Below, in pieces: positions 47,759-59,985 of a DNA stretch of 64,000 nucleotides. The notes below the pieces were generated by a model. That model saw only the letters and a program-made list of their open reading frames with translations, was not told where the DNA came from and searched no databases. Position numbers and translations under genes: made by a program. Where the stretch lies: NCBI GenBank assembly GCA_022495995.1, contig JAFEMH010000164.1, positions 558,001-622,000 on the forward strand, in the 5' to 3' direction. The DNA is from Adenophora triphylla var. japonica. Its lineage: Eukaryota > Streptophyta > Magnoliopsida > Asterales > Campanulaceae. The number at the start of each line of letters is the position of its first letter. Positions within the stretch are counted from its first letter, which is position 1.

Positions 47759-48605
47759 AGGTGCATCTAGGGTGCCAGGATTGATATCAGGCGCTCAAAC
47801 GTAGGCGATATTACATCACCGTTCGCGATGCCGTCAATCGCCCCAAAATGGGATCTAGAACCATACTAAGGTAGTGTGCGGTTGAATATGTTACATTATT
47901 GATACATTCACCCCCTTCCTCCCCCTTTGACTTTAAAAGACTTGAAAATTAGATATTTAGTAACTTATCTAATTGTTGCATATGTAACTTATCTAGTAGT
48001 GGGGTGGAAAATATCAAGTTTGCACAAGCATTTGGCCCAAAGATTGAAACTTTGAAAGTAGATTTATTATTATAATAATTAATCAAAGTTTCAATCTTTG
48101 GACCTAACGCTTGTGCAAAAAACTTGAGATTTTCCACTCCAAAGACCTAACCCCAATGGTAGTGGTTGTACGTGATAGTAGTGGGGTGGAAAATATCAAG
48201 TTTGCACAAGCATTTGGCCCAAAGATTGAAACTTTGAAAGTAGATTTATTATTATAATAATTAATCAAAGTTTCAATCTTTGGACCTAACGCTTGTGCAA
48301 AAATGATATTTATATATATACATATATGTATATTTTTATTTTAATTTTTATTAAATATAACATGTTACATATTTGATTATGAGTACGGTTATTTATCGTT
48401 TTCTTTATAGTGGCATATGTTTTCTTCTATTCGTTAATATTACTAAATATGTAACAAACTAGGATACATAAACTGTATCCTAATTTGTTTCATATAAGGT
48501 GCATCTAGGGTGCCAGGATTGATTTCAGGCGCTCAAACGTAGGCGACATAATCACCGTCCGCGATGCCGTCAATCGCCCCAAAATGAGATCTAGAACTAG
48601 ATGTT
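47759..48605. repeat. Two ~110-bp direct repeats bracketing duplicated hairpins
   Basis: A segment starting AAGGTGCATCTAGGGTGCC and ending in ATCTAGAAC occurs at about 47759-47863 and 48498-48598 with a few changes. Between them lie two copies of a hairpin unit (47999-48120, 48181-48302). Confidence 0.85.
47999..48302. repeat. Tandem pair of hairpin units, 182-bp spacing
   Basis: GTGGGGTGGAAAATATCAAG starts at 47999 and 48181. Each unit is an imperfect inverted repeat with arms of about 50 bp (TTGCACAAGCATTTGG ... / ... CGCTTGTGCAA) around an AT-rich loop. Hairpins of this size can feed small-RNA pathways, but nothing here proves expression. Confidence 0.85.
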
Positions 48606-50480
48606 CCTAATTTATTTCATCCACGGTTTTCTAACTTATTTGTTTGTAACTCGAATATTACGTTTTTAAATTAATTATTACCACCATTTAGATTACGCAT
48701 TATTCGTTTTTTCTTTAGCTCTTTATCAATTATTTTTGTGATTTTCATAGATACTCTTTATTCTCAGTTATGGTTCTCAAAGCACATTTTATGATTTCGT
48801 GTACTACACCTTAAATGTTGGTTTACTTATTTACGCGACACGTATATACGTAAACCGTATCCTAGTTTGTTTCATATAAATGGATTTACAAAAATTTTAA
48901 AAATGTCTTTGACTTCGATGCTTTTCCTTTAATGCCCTAATATGTATCCCGTATTGGTTTCTCTACCTCATCAAAAAAAAAAAAAAAAAAATTGATAAGA
49001 AAAGAAGTGTATATATTATCTCTACCTCAACAATTAAAACCTAACTCGTCAATCACAAACTAAGTTCCCTTATAACACGGATGTTGGGAAAGTTAGGAAG
49101 AAATCCCCTCATAAGTCTTAACCAAACCATGGCCTACTCTATTTCAGACAAAACAGCTCAACTCCCCAAAATTTTTGGTATACCGACCTTCGGTATAACG
49201 AAAGTTTGGTACGGTACTACCGTACGCATGCATTATGCATTCTTGGTTGGTACACGGTATACAAATATGAGTTTGGTTTGTGTACCGTGTACCGAGTATA
49301 TTTTTATAAAAATTAGATGATGTCATGACATAGGCACATTTAACAAAATTTAATAAGCAATGCTAATATTGGTATAACATCAACACTTTTGACAATTCAA
49401 GTATTTCAGAAACTGATAATGACCCACTTTGCAAAATCATATGTACATACCAATTCAAATTTAAGTGTTCATAAGCATCACCGGTTTCGGGTCTAAAGGA
49501 ATAAAGCATCTCGAACTCTAGCTTCCTTCAATATGCAATCAGGAAATATTCTTACCCACGCCAAGACACACACTCATACGCAAATACCCCTCAAATCCCA
49601 AAAATATATAAACTTCACCAATAAAAAGACTAAGAACTGCCCTATCCATAGTTCCATACTGATCATACCTTAACAAACAGTATAAGCCCTAAAATTTCAT
49701 TTCCGAACCATAAAATGAACCAAAAAAGCACAAATCAATTTGGAATTGTGAAATAGCGGCTAGAAAAGCAAGGCAACTATTTTGCTTCCAAGACTTCATT
49801 TTTGTAATGAATTATAAAACGAATACTTATCAAGCAGCATATGCATAAAAAATAATAGAGATGGATATTGAGTAATCACAGGAGCAGAAGCAATCAAACC
49901 CAAGAGGCATGTCTTCGGCAATCTCAACCTCGCACGGCAAAATCAACCGTGCCAAAAACACAATGACAAAAACACAAAGGAAACATAGCTAGTGAGGGTT
50001 TCTTATAGGGGTAATGGGGATATGGATAATTCAAATTATGGAAAAGAAAACCCCAAATTAAAAATATTTAGGAATAAATAAAATTCACAAAGTAAAAAGC
50101 ATCACCAAAATGTAGTTAAAAAAATGAGGAGACGAGCAAACGAAGATTACCAATTTGATTTACAAATACCGTTCAAATTAGGAGTTTCAATCAAATAAGA
50201 GGCCGAATTTCAAGAAATGAGAGGAAGAAAACGCATCAAGTTTCTTGTCAATGGCGATTAGGAAGAGAGACGGAGGATGGAGCTTGAAGAACGAACGAAG
50301 GAAGGAGAAGACGAGCAAGCGGTAGGCGACGGCGGTGAGGCGACGGCGGTGAGGCGATGGCGATGAGAGAGCGGCGGCGGCGTGAGCTTCTTCTTCTAGG
50401 TCGCCGCTTCTTCTTCTAGGTCGCAGAGATGAGAGATAGCGGGAAGAGAGAGAGGGAAATATTTGGCGTAATTGATTTTC
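48606..50480. other. Low-information stretch of the CACTA element
   Basis: AT-rich sequence without recognisable coding. Positions 49170-49300 hold GGTACGG / CCGTACC-like inverted motifs around GCATGCATTATGCA. Positions 50215-50460 are purine-rich with GGCGACGGCGGTGA repeats and could be a leader of a gene read on the minus strand. Confidence 0.4.
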
Positions 50481-50489
50481 GAGAAATAA

Positions 50490-50715
50490 ACCGTGTATTT
50501 ATAATTTCACGACGGAATATTCGCCGCTAAATATTAATTATAGCGGCGGAAATTAAATTCGACGCTATAATTAATATTTAGCGGCGAATATTCCGTCGTC
50601 AGCAATCCGACGCTAAACGATACGTACGCTCACCGGATCGATGACATGTCACTCCCACCGACGGTAATTTCGCCTAAGTGATTTTAAAATTCAACACGGA
50701 AATTTCCGCCGCTAT
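50490..50715. repeat. Internal block of CACTA subterminal motifs
   Basis: Contains CGACGGAATATTCGCCG, TAGCGGCGGAAATT and the large palindrome around TTAGCGGCGAATATTCCGTCG, the same motif family as the two element ends but 3.7 kb inside. It may mark an older end or a second CACTA copy. Confidence 0.75.
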
Positions 50716-51391
<676 letters not shown>

Positions 51392-51404
51392 CATAAATTT
51401 CCCT

Positions 51405-52027
51405 ATACCCTATGCCCTATACCCTATACCCTATACCCTATACCCTATGCCCTATACCCTATGCCCTATACCCTATGCCCTATACCCTATGCCCTATGCC
51501 CTATGCCCTATTCCCTATACCCTATGCCCTATACCCTATGCCCTATGCCCTATGCCCTATACCCTATACCCTATGCCCTATACCCTATGCCCTATGCCCT
51601 ATACCCTATGCCCTATACCCTATACCCTATACCCTATACCCTATGCCCTATACCCTATGCCCTATGCCCTATGCCCTATACCCTATGCCCTATGCCCTAT
51701 GCCCTATTCCCTATACCCTATGCCCTATACCCTACGCCCTACGCCCTACGCCATATGCCCTATGCCCTATGCCCTACGCCCCATGCCCTATGCCCTACGC
51801 CCTACGCCCTATGCCCTATTCCCTACGCCTCTACGCCCTACGCCCCATGCCACTCTACGCCCTATGCCCTACGCCCCTATGCCTACGCCCTACGCCCCAT
51901 GCCTCTACATGCCTATGCCCTATACCACTATGCCCTATACCCTATACCCTGCCTCTATACCCTATACCCTATACTCCTATACCCCTATACCCTATACCTA
52001 TACCCTATACCCCTATACCCTACGCCC
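51405..52027 (+). repeat. Telomere-like heptamer array (CCCTATR)n
   Basis: About 620 bases of CCCTATA and CCCTATG heptamers, around 85 units, becoming irregular (CCCTACG, CTCTAC) after 51730. The unit differs by one or two bases from the plant telomere C-strand CCCTAAA. The Pro/Tyr-rich open frames are by-products. Confidence 0.93.
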
Positions 52028-52491
52028 TGTGGTTTGTGTTTAGGGTTTAGGGTTGTGTGGTTGTGGTTGTGGTTGTGGCTTGTGGGTTTGTGGTTTAGGT
52101 TTAGGGTTAGGGTTTAGGGGGTTAGGGTTGTGGTTTGTGGTTTAGGGTTTAGTGGTTTAGGTTTGTGGCTTGGGGTTGTGGGGGGTTTAGTGGTTTGTGG
52201 TTTAGGGTTGTGGCTTGGGTTTAAGTTTGTGGTTTGTGGTTTGGGTTAGGGGGTTGTGGTTTAGGGTTGTGGTTAGGGTTTAGGGTTTAGGTTTAGTGGT
52301 TTAGGGTTTGGGGTTGTGGTTGTGGGTTGTGGTAGGGTTTGGGTTTGTGGCTTAGGTGGTTTGTGGTTTGTGGCTTTGGTTTGGTTTAGGTTTGGGTTAG
52401 GTGGGGGCTTAGTGGTTTGTGGTTTAGTGGTTTAGGGTTTAGGGGTTTGTGGCTTAGGGTTTAGTGGTTTAGTGGCTTGGGGGTTAGGTTG
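52028..52491 (+). repeat. Degenerate TTTAGGG / TTGTGG array
   Basis: Plant telomere G-strand units (TTTAGGG) mixed with variants TTGTGGT, TTAGTGG and TTTGTGG. The orientation is opposite to the CCCTATR array before it. A shorter array of the same kind is at 53165-53308. Confidence 0.9.
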
Positions 52492-52650
52492 GATATAAGA
52501 ATTGCAAGGGTTCTTGTAGCTATTCCCAAATTGATAAATTGCATACAATTTTAAAATTTTTATCCAAAATAAAACAAAAACAAGATTAGTCCAAAACTAT
52601 GAACTAACCAACTATTAGACAACACTGAGATTATTGTCTCATAAGTCATA
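52492..52650. repeat. ~155-bp repeat after telomere-like array, copy 1
   Basis: Starts GGATATAAGAATTGCAAGGG and ends CTCATAAGTC. Copy 2 is at 53309-53466, again directly after TTTAGGG-like repeats. The array plus this segment was therefore duplicated as a unit. Confidence 0.88.
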
Positions 52651-52689
52651 ACTAATTAAGATATCCGTAAAATAAAGACCCACATCATT

Positions 52690-53165
52690 ACCGCCGAGCA
52701 CACTGCACTCTCTCGGCCCCCACCACCGCGCATGTCATCATCTACATCGTAAGCTTCAATGTTGACATCGTGAAGGGTTGTCTCCTCGCACTCATCAAGC
52801 TCCATATCTCGTCTTCTCGCGATGAAGGCTTAGGAGGCGACACCCTCTAGGGCCTTGCATTGCTCTAAGTCAAGGAATCTGGGAAGTCGACCGAGAAATG
52901 GATGTATAATTTGCCCCTCATGAATGGTCTGCACATTGGCATCCCTTCGTCATTTATTGCCTTGAATTGATCTCGCTTAACAACTTCTCCAGGTTGGGAT
53001 TTGATGAGGAGCCGCCCGTTATCTAGATGAGTCAAGATAAATTGGAAGCCACATAATGCCTCGCAAGGGTCAACGCGTGCTCAACAAATATGTCAACACC
53101 CTTTCGCTTGAACTTTGGGTGCTCTTTCTATTGTAGTACAAAGACTATGTCTCCAAAGAAGAGTG
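52690..53165 (-). pseudogene. Captured C-terminal fragment of a type I DnaJ (HSP40) gene
   Basis: The minus strand encodes DIVFVLQQKEHPKFKRKGVD, then EALCGFQFILTHLDNGRLLI, SQPGEVVKRDQF, then DEGMPMCRPFMRGKLYIHF and MELDECEETTLHDVNIE. These match the C-terminal substrate-binding region of plant ANJ1-type DnaJ co-chaperones. The J domain and zinc fingers are absent. Introns seem to be absent and there are small indels, for example loss of the segment after VNIE. It lies between two telomere-like arrays inside the CACTA element, consistent with gene capture. Confidence 0.85.
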
Positions 53166-53308
53166 TCGTGGCATAGGGTGTATAGGGTATAGGTTTAGGT
53201 TTTGTGGTTTAGGGTTTAGGGTTTAGGGGTTAGGTTGTAGGTTTGGGGTTGTGTGGTTTGTGGTTTAGGGTTTAGGGTTTAGGGTTGTAGGTTAGTGGTT
53301 AGGGGATA
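53165..53308 (+). repeat. Second TTTAGGG-like array
   Basis: Begins with AGGGTGTATAGGGTATAGG and continues as TTTAGGG, TTGTGG and related units for about 140 bases. It is a shorter version of 52028-52491. Confidence 0.88.
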
Positions 53309-53466
53309 TAAGAATTGCAAGGGTTCTTGTAGCTATTCCCAAATTGGTAAATTGCTTACAATTTTAAATTTTTTATCCAAAATAAAACAAAAACAAGATT
53401 AATTAGTCCAAAATTAGGAAACTAACCAACTATTAGACAACACTGGGAGATTATTGTCTCATAAGT
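53309..53466. repeat. ~155-bp repeat after telomere-like array, copy 2
   Basis: Near-identical to 52492-52650, with small indels. Confidence 0.88.
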
Positions 53467-53890
53467 CGAACCTGCATTCGGACCCGCACAGAAGGGAGAG
53501 AATTGAAATGTGGAATTACCCGAAATTAAAGATGAAATAGCACCGGGGTAAGAGCGGCTCGATATTTGTTTTTTTCAAATTCAATTGGAGAGAGAGAGAG
53601 AGAGAGGATGGGAGTGAGGGATTTAGAGGCTAGGTGTCTCGATTAATTTGGTTTGAAAGTTTGAATTGGATTATCTCGCTTGTTGTTCGTTCGGAAATTT
53701 TGAAATTTTAAATGAGCGCCAAGAAGAGTGTCAGAGCTTCATCGGCTTCTCCCGGGAATGTAATTTTCTCGTCCATTTTGCATACCCTTCTCCACAACCA
53801 CTTCCAAGACCTTCTTCTCCCGTACAACCATTTCGCCCTCGCATCAGGCGGCGGTCTTTCTCCCGGAAATTTTGAATTTTTTATTAAACA
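53467..53890 (+). other. Leader-like sequence and small open frame
   Basis: A (GA)n run at 53588-53606 is followed by an ATG at 53712 with a 69-codon frame (MSAKKSVRASSASPGN...). The frame runs into the CACTA subterminal repeats. The protein is not recognised and the frame may be fortuitous. Confidence 0.3.
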
Positions 53891-54350
53891 CCGACGGAAT
53901 ATTTCCGTCGCCGATAAATAAAAAATTATTAAATTATCACGGCGGAAATATTCCGTCGGTGTTTATTAAAAAAAAAAAAAAAGCATTTAATTTCACCGTC
54001 GGAAATATTCCGTCGGTGTAATATTTCGAAAAGAAAAATAAAAATATTTTAATTTCGGCCGGAATATTTCCGACGCCGATAATTAAAAAATAAAAATGAT
54101 ATATTTTCACCGGCGGAATAATTCCGTCGCTGTTAAAGATTTAGCGGCGGAATATTCCGTCGGTAAATCAACCGCCAAATTAGCGGCGGAAATAAACGAA
54201 TATTCGAGGAATATTCTTTTTAGCGGCGGAATTTAGCGGCGGAATTAAATTCCGTCGCTAAATTTGACGCCAAAATAATTCCGACGCTAAATACTATATT
54301 CCGTCGCTAAATAGCGACGGAATCTGTCCGTCGCTGTTATTTCCGTCGCT
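53890..54350. repeat. Right subterminal CACTA repeats
   Basis: Dense CCGACGGAATATTTCCGTCGG and TAGCGGCGGAAT-type motifs in both orientations, the counterpart of 38030-38640, ending just before the terminal inverted repeat. Confidence 0.88.
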
Positions 54351-54375
54351 AAATGACCTGTTTCTGGTAGTGTCT

Positions 54376-54920
54376 ATTCGTGGACGGCTCTGCGAGCAAA
54401 TTAATTAGTGGAGCGTGCATACTCCTGATCGCACCCTGCGGGGAGAAGTTCAAAAGGGCCTTGAGATTCAAGTTCGAGGCATCAAACAATCAGGCTGAGT
54501 ATGAGGCGATCATAGCGGGCATGAAATTGGCAAGAGACCTGGGAGTTCAGAATATTGAGATCAACAGTGACTCTCAGCTCATAGTTAATCAAATTAGGGG
54601 GGAGTATGATACTATCAACCCAGTGCTAACTCAGTACTGCGGTCTTGCAAAAACCCTCATCAAAAATTTTACCTACTATGAGCTGAACCAAGTCATGAGA
54701 GAGGATAATGTGTAAGCAGACCTCCTCTCCAGAATAACCGATCAAGAGATTGTTGACTTAGAGACGGATTGCCAGATTGAATTCACGGAGAGACCTGCTA
54801 TAGATCGGATTCAGATAAACAATATTGAGGATCAAGTAAGGGATTGGGTAGATGAAATCAAGGATTACATCGAGAAGCAGACCCTCCCCGAGGATCCAGC
54901 AAGGGCTAGGACCATCAGAA
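54376..54920 (+). pseudogene. gypsy second (archaeal-type) RNase H, with a stop
   Basis: Continues the frame cut at 38000: FVDGSASKLISGACILL, then SNNQAEYEAIIAGMKLARDL and IEINSDSQLIVNQI, the Asp/Glu/Asp pattern of RVT_3-type RNase H. An RNase H already follows RT, so this second one marks the Tat lineage. An in-frame TAA at 54713-54715 precedes ADLLSRITDQEIVD, the linker to integrase. Confidence 0.9.
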
Positions 54921-56077
54921 CAGTGTCCGCGAAATACCTCGTCCTCGATGGGGTACTTTTTCGACGATCATTCACCAAGCCTTTGCTTAGATGTGTCAGG
55001 GCTCACATGTTCACCAACTTACTCTATGAGGTTCATGAGGGAGTTTGTGGCGGACATCTTGGTGCTCGCACCCTCTCAGACAAAATCAAATTCCAGGGAT
55101 TCTTTTGGCCCACAATGAGAAGGGATGCGCAGGAGTATGTGAGGAAATGTGATAAGTTCCAGAGATTTGCGGACATCCCTAGACTACCATCAACAGAGCA
55201 AACTTTGGTTGTACCATCGTGGCCGTTTGATACGTGGGGGATTGATCTCATTGGACCATTCCCAACTGCTCGAGGAAGCATTAAGTACGCCGTTGTGGCC
55301 GTGGATTATTTTACCAAGTGGACAGAAGCCAAGGGCTTAGCCACTATCTCCGAGGAGAATACCATCAATTTTGTCCACGATCACATCTATTGTCGATTTG
55401 GGGTTCCCCGAGCAATAATTTCAGACAATGGCACCCAATTCTCTGCGAAATTCACCGCTGAATGTGTGAGAATGAAGGTACAACACCGTCAGTCCGCAGT
55501 TGCTTATCCTCAAGGAAACGGCCAAGCTGAGGCCGCGAACAAACTAGTCCTGACCGCCCTAAAGAAAAACTTGGAGGGACGAGGAGGACGATGGTTGGAC
55601 GAGCTCCAGACCGCATTGTGGGTTGTCCGCACCACAATAAGAAATTCTACAGGAGAAACTCCTTTCTCGCTCACGTATGGGTCAGAGGCAATGGCTCCAG
55701 TTGAGGTTGCCCTACCCTCGTACAGAGTCACATACTTCGATGAGTCTCAGAATGAGGCAAACAGAAGGTGTGACCTGGACGATCTCGAAGGAAAGAGAAT
55801 GCGTGCAAATGAAAAAATGGTGAACTACAAACAGAAAGCGAAGAAGCACCATGATAAAAGAGTAAATAGGAGGAGCTTCTCAGTTGGAGATTGGGTACTC
55901 AGAAAGGTGGAGGTCCAAGGGACCCAACCTGGTTTCAACAAGCTGTCTCCGAAATGGGAGGGTCCATATGAGGTCACCAAAATAATCAAGGAAGGCACCT
56001 ACATATTGCGAACAAAGGAAGGAAAAGACCTCCAGCACACTTGGAATAGTGATCATCTTAGAAAGTACTTCTTTTGA
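54921..56077 (+). pseudogene. gypsy integrase
   Basis: Open for 384 codons. The HHCC zinc domain is visible (HEGVCGGHLGARTLSDKIKF, YVRKCDKFQRF; the first of the final Cys pair is present and the second is replaced by Phe). The core follows: DTWGIDLIGPFP, IISDNGTQFSAKFTAEC and YPQGNGQAEAANKLVLTAL, giving D-D-E. The C-terminal SPKWEGPYEVTKI module ends HLRKYFF. The domain inserts element DNA into chromosomes. The frame itself is intact, but the element is disrupted. Confidence 0.94.
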
Positions 56078-57165
56078 AATCATTGTAATTTTTTGAGGGA
56101 GTATAGACCCCTACATATTAGTATGAAGTTGCCATCAAATTTTTGTGCAAAATTGTTATAAACTCCATTCCCACCAGCCTCAAAAGCTAGAGTGGATGCC
56201 CGCAAGCGGATGCCAGTAGGTTCAAGAGCCAACATATGAGCTCCTACCTACTGATGCGCAAAGATTCGTTAAGATCCGCAAGCCTATATGGGTACAAAGG
56301 CCATTAATCCCGTACTCGATCGCGGGGAGGATACTCCATCCTGCTCGCGTGACACCACCAAGAAAAAGTGGATATAGATGAACGTGGGTACAAAGGCCAT
56401 GATGTCCGTACCTACGGATTCTAGTGGGGACAATGACCTGAAGTCCGGACCCACTAATTACGCGAAGGCCTTCGTTAGGGCCGTTACTCGCATGCCTGTA
56501 TGTAACAAAGGCCTACATATAAGCCCATTTACCTGATCGCCATTAGACCCTCACAAAAAACTCCAAGGGGTTTTGAATAAAGGGTCAAAAAGCGTGAACC
56601 TCCAATAAGGGGATACAGATGCCAGTGGGTTAAAGAGCATCTATGCTAAATATGCTCCTACCTACTGTTGCGTAGATAATAGCCTCACGGCCACATTCTG
56701 CATGCCCTATGAAAGTAGCTTGCCTTGGCTGCTTTTGACTTACACCACAGCTCACAAGGCTGGGAATAAGTGTAAATGGATGGGAGTGATCAAACGAGTT
56801 TAACAAAGCCAAATAGACAAACCGGGGTTAAGGCCTCAAAGTTTTCCACAAGGCTAAACAAACGCGGTCACAGAGAAATAGGGCTGACTCTCACAAAAAA
56901 CCCAAGGGGTTTTGAATAAAGAGTTAGGAAAACTCAAAAAATGCGGGCAAAGGGCCTATTAAGCTTTTGACCGCAGAAGGAGAGTATAAAATTTAATTGT
57001 TAGTCAAAAAACGCTGGAAAAAGTGAGAGCAAGAAGGCAAGTATCAAGATACTCAAAAATTGCAAACACTCAAAACAGCCTACAAGACAAGCAATTAAGA
57101 GAAATAATTGAGAAAAATGCTTCAAATTCATTGATAAAAATTTACAAATTACAAGGGTCCTACCA
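56078..57165 (+). other. 3' non-coding region of the Tat element
   Basis: No gene. Imperfect long-range repeats occur: GATGCCAGTAGGTTCAAGAG near 56209 versus GATGCCAGTGGGTTAAAGAG near 56619, and a phrase around CCAAGGGGTTTTGAATAAA at about 56560 and 56903. A long non-coding 3' region is usual in Tat elements. The 3' LTR is not reached before another element starts at 57166. Confidence 0.6.
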
Positions 57166-59985
57166 TGTGAGCACCCCAACCCGGGACCTAACACGCATCC
57201 CGAGCTAAGGGAGCTCAAACTAAGAAAAACCATCTTAATATTTAAAACATTTATTTGCCTTTAAAAGAGAACCACCTTTCAAACTTTAAAATTTTAAAAT
57301 CAATTAGTAATATCTCTACTTAGAGGAAATCCAACCACAACTTTAATAAACCGATATCTGATCAAATACATTGGAAACCTTAATTAACATCTGTTTAACA
57401 AAAGGGGTTTTCCATACAAAATATAAAAGAGGAATACTTAACAAATACTCCTAACAGACCACTCCTATACTTAACTTGTCAAGCCCCAAAAGAAAAGTCC
57501 ACAATGATACCCCTACTCACCGATTCGGGTCACCTGTCTCGGAATCTAAAACAAGTAAAGGGAGAGGGGTGAGAATAAATCTCAATGAGCTATTATGATA
57601 TGCGGAAGATGCCATACAAGATGCAACACGTAGCATGGCAACACTTAACACATTATGAAAGCGGTAAACACCTTACGTTACCTCATTTTACCTTTTCCCG
57701 TCTGAACAATAAGTCGTACAACGTGGGAGTAAAACTCCACTCTTTGGTGAACTGCCCCCATGCACATTCACCGCTTATAGGTCTCATACCCCGAGAGATC
57801 CATATAAGAAAAACAGGATACATATATGACCCCTATATTTAGAGTATCATATACTATCATCGCCATCTGCAGAGAGCCGTTGGCTTCATACAGAGCATTC
57901 CCGGTTTCTCCTAATCGCAGCAGTATGTAAAGGCTACTTATCACTCGCACAAAGAGCCGCAGCCCCACACTGGCCACAGAGTGGGGAAGGGTCACCGATA
58001 TGATGAACCTTCAATCACTTATTGAACAAATCAATAATTGATTGACTTCCATCATACCCACCCGAACATATACACATTCAAGCATATAATAGATACTTGA
58101 ATTATAATCCACAAAATGGGATAATCATATAATAACATGGTAATGTATACTCATGCCAATCAATACCATAATGCAACATTTAAGTAATACACTATGCATA
58201 GTATCATCAATAAATATGAATGATAACAAATAAATCCACAATTGGGATAACCATACAACCACATAATAAACATATCCACATATTGGGATAACAATATAAT
58301 CAACATGCCACATAATCCACAATTGGGATGTCACACCACCATATAACACATAATCCACACAATGGGATACCACATAACAACTTACCAAATAGTCCATACT
58401 TTAGGATATTAAGATAACCATAATATCAATAATTCCATAACTTGGACACAATGCCACAAGTGATACCTACCCATTACCAATTAGCTCAATAGTGAAACCT
58501 ATGGCTTCTACACCATTGCAACTATTCACTAAAGATAGGGAGTGAGGCCACTATATATCATAAACCACTCTTACATAGTCATTATACGACCTCGAATAAC
58601 ATTTATTAAAGTTCAAGTTCTATTTCCCAAATTGGAACTATTTTGGTGAAGTCACAAATCAAACCTATCAACCATTTTCGGGGCAATATTTAAACTACTT
58701 CCACAATTCCATTTGATCACTTAAGATGTCATTGAGTAGCCAAAGTATTCTACTTTAATCTAGGTTAAAGAGATTTCATTTTGGTTCTAGTTCGATTAGG
58801 TTTAAACAGCTTCAAAGTTGACCCCATGACACCAGGCCAGGGCACGACTCGTGCCCCAGGGCACGACTCGTGCCCCTTTGGCCTTCCCTTAAACAAAGCG
58901 TCCCCACTAGGCACGACTTCCCTTTAATCCTTGTCACGACTCGTCCCCATCCAAGGCACGACTCGTGCCACAGTGGCACGACTCGTGCCCTAAGCCCCAA
59001 TTCAAAATGTAATAAAAATCCTTCAACAACCCAAACCAAAATTGTCCCAAACTAGTTTTCCTTTGTTTGTGAACCTAGAAGGACTTCCTAACTTCATACA
59101 CATTATATTAATTCATTTAAACCCCAAGATAACCTAAACCCAAATCATTTACCACTTGATTTCCAACCCATTTTTACTTCCATATTTCATGATTAACCAT
59201 CTTAATACAACTCAACCAATTTTATTACACTTTTAATCATTTCTTATGAACAACAACAATGTTCCATAATATTAACTAATTCCTCAACTCCAAGAAGGTT
59301 TCTAAGGCCCCAAATAACCATTATATCAATAATAACAACATCAATTAATTCATGAGCATATAGAGGAAGGAAAGTCATAATAACTCACCTTTGGATTTTA
59401 TAAGGAAGGTTGATCTATTTAGCTAGATGAACTCCCCAAGATGATCCAACTCCAAAGGTGCTCCTAAACTTGAGTTTGGTGGAAGATTTGCTTGGCTTCA
59501 AGAATGGAGCTTGAAAGCTTCCATGGAATTCTAAATGTTCTCTTGGAGGAAGAAGTGAATGAATGAGGGAGGAGGAAGGAGAGTGAGGAGGAGAAGAAGG
59601 GGGGGGGCGGATGGAGGAGGGTATGGGGGAGAGGAGAGAGGAACACATGGCATGAGGAGGGGAGGTTATAAACTTTGGCCCCCCTCTTGAAATATCACCA
59701 AGACTTTCACCCAATCCCTTTAATTTAAACTTAACTCATTTATCCAAATAATTCATCCTACTCAATTCACCTCCTTGCACTATTTATCATTTTTCCATTT
59801 TTATTATTCCCCAATCTTCTTTATTTAATAACCAATAAATTCTTAAAAGATTCCAATCTTACTACTTACCCAATTTATCTTAAATTAAGAATTTAAAGAC
59901 ATAAAGGAACACATAAAATAAATATAAATATTAAAAGCATCTAATATAATATTAAAAATAAATGCCTAGGGTTGGGGTCGTTACA
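57166..59985 (-). repeat. 3' LTR (2.82 kb) of a Del/Tekay-type gypsy element
   Basis: The plus strand runs TGTGAGCACCCCAACCCGGG to GGGTTGGGGTCGTTACA. On the minus strand it begins TGTAACGACCCC and ends GGTGCTCACA. The first 1.06 kb closely match 62935-64000. The region next to it (59986 on) reads on minus as an integrase-like terminus and a purine tract (AAGGGGGAGTGAG). The cluster of GGCACGACTCGTGCC palindromes lies at 58840-58990. No LTR-internal gene is present; a G-rich low-complexity stretch is at 59565-59640. Confidence 0.92.
58840..58990. repeat. Palindromic GGCACGACTCGTGCC repeats in LTR
   Basis: Four full copies and partial ones of a 15-17-nt palindrome within 150 bases, the counterpart of 6328-6462 in the related solo LTR. 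Confidence 0.78.

Noticed and set aside
56094..56110. Stowaway end (GAGGGAGTATAG)
   Set aside because: No inverted partner. It lies at the start of the gypsy 3' region and is probably chance.
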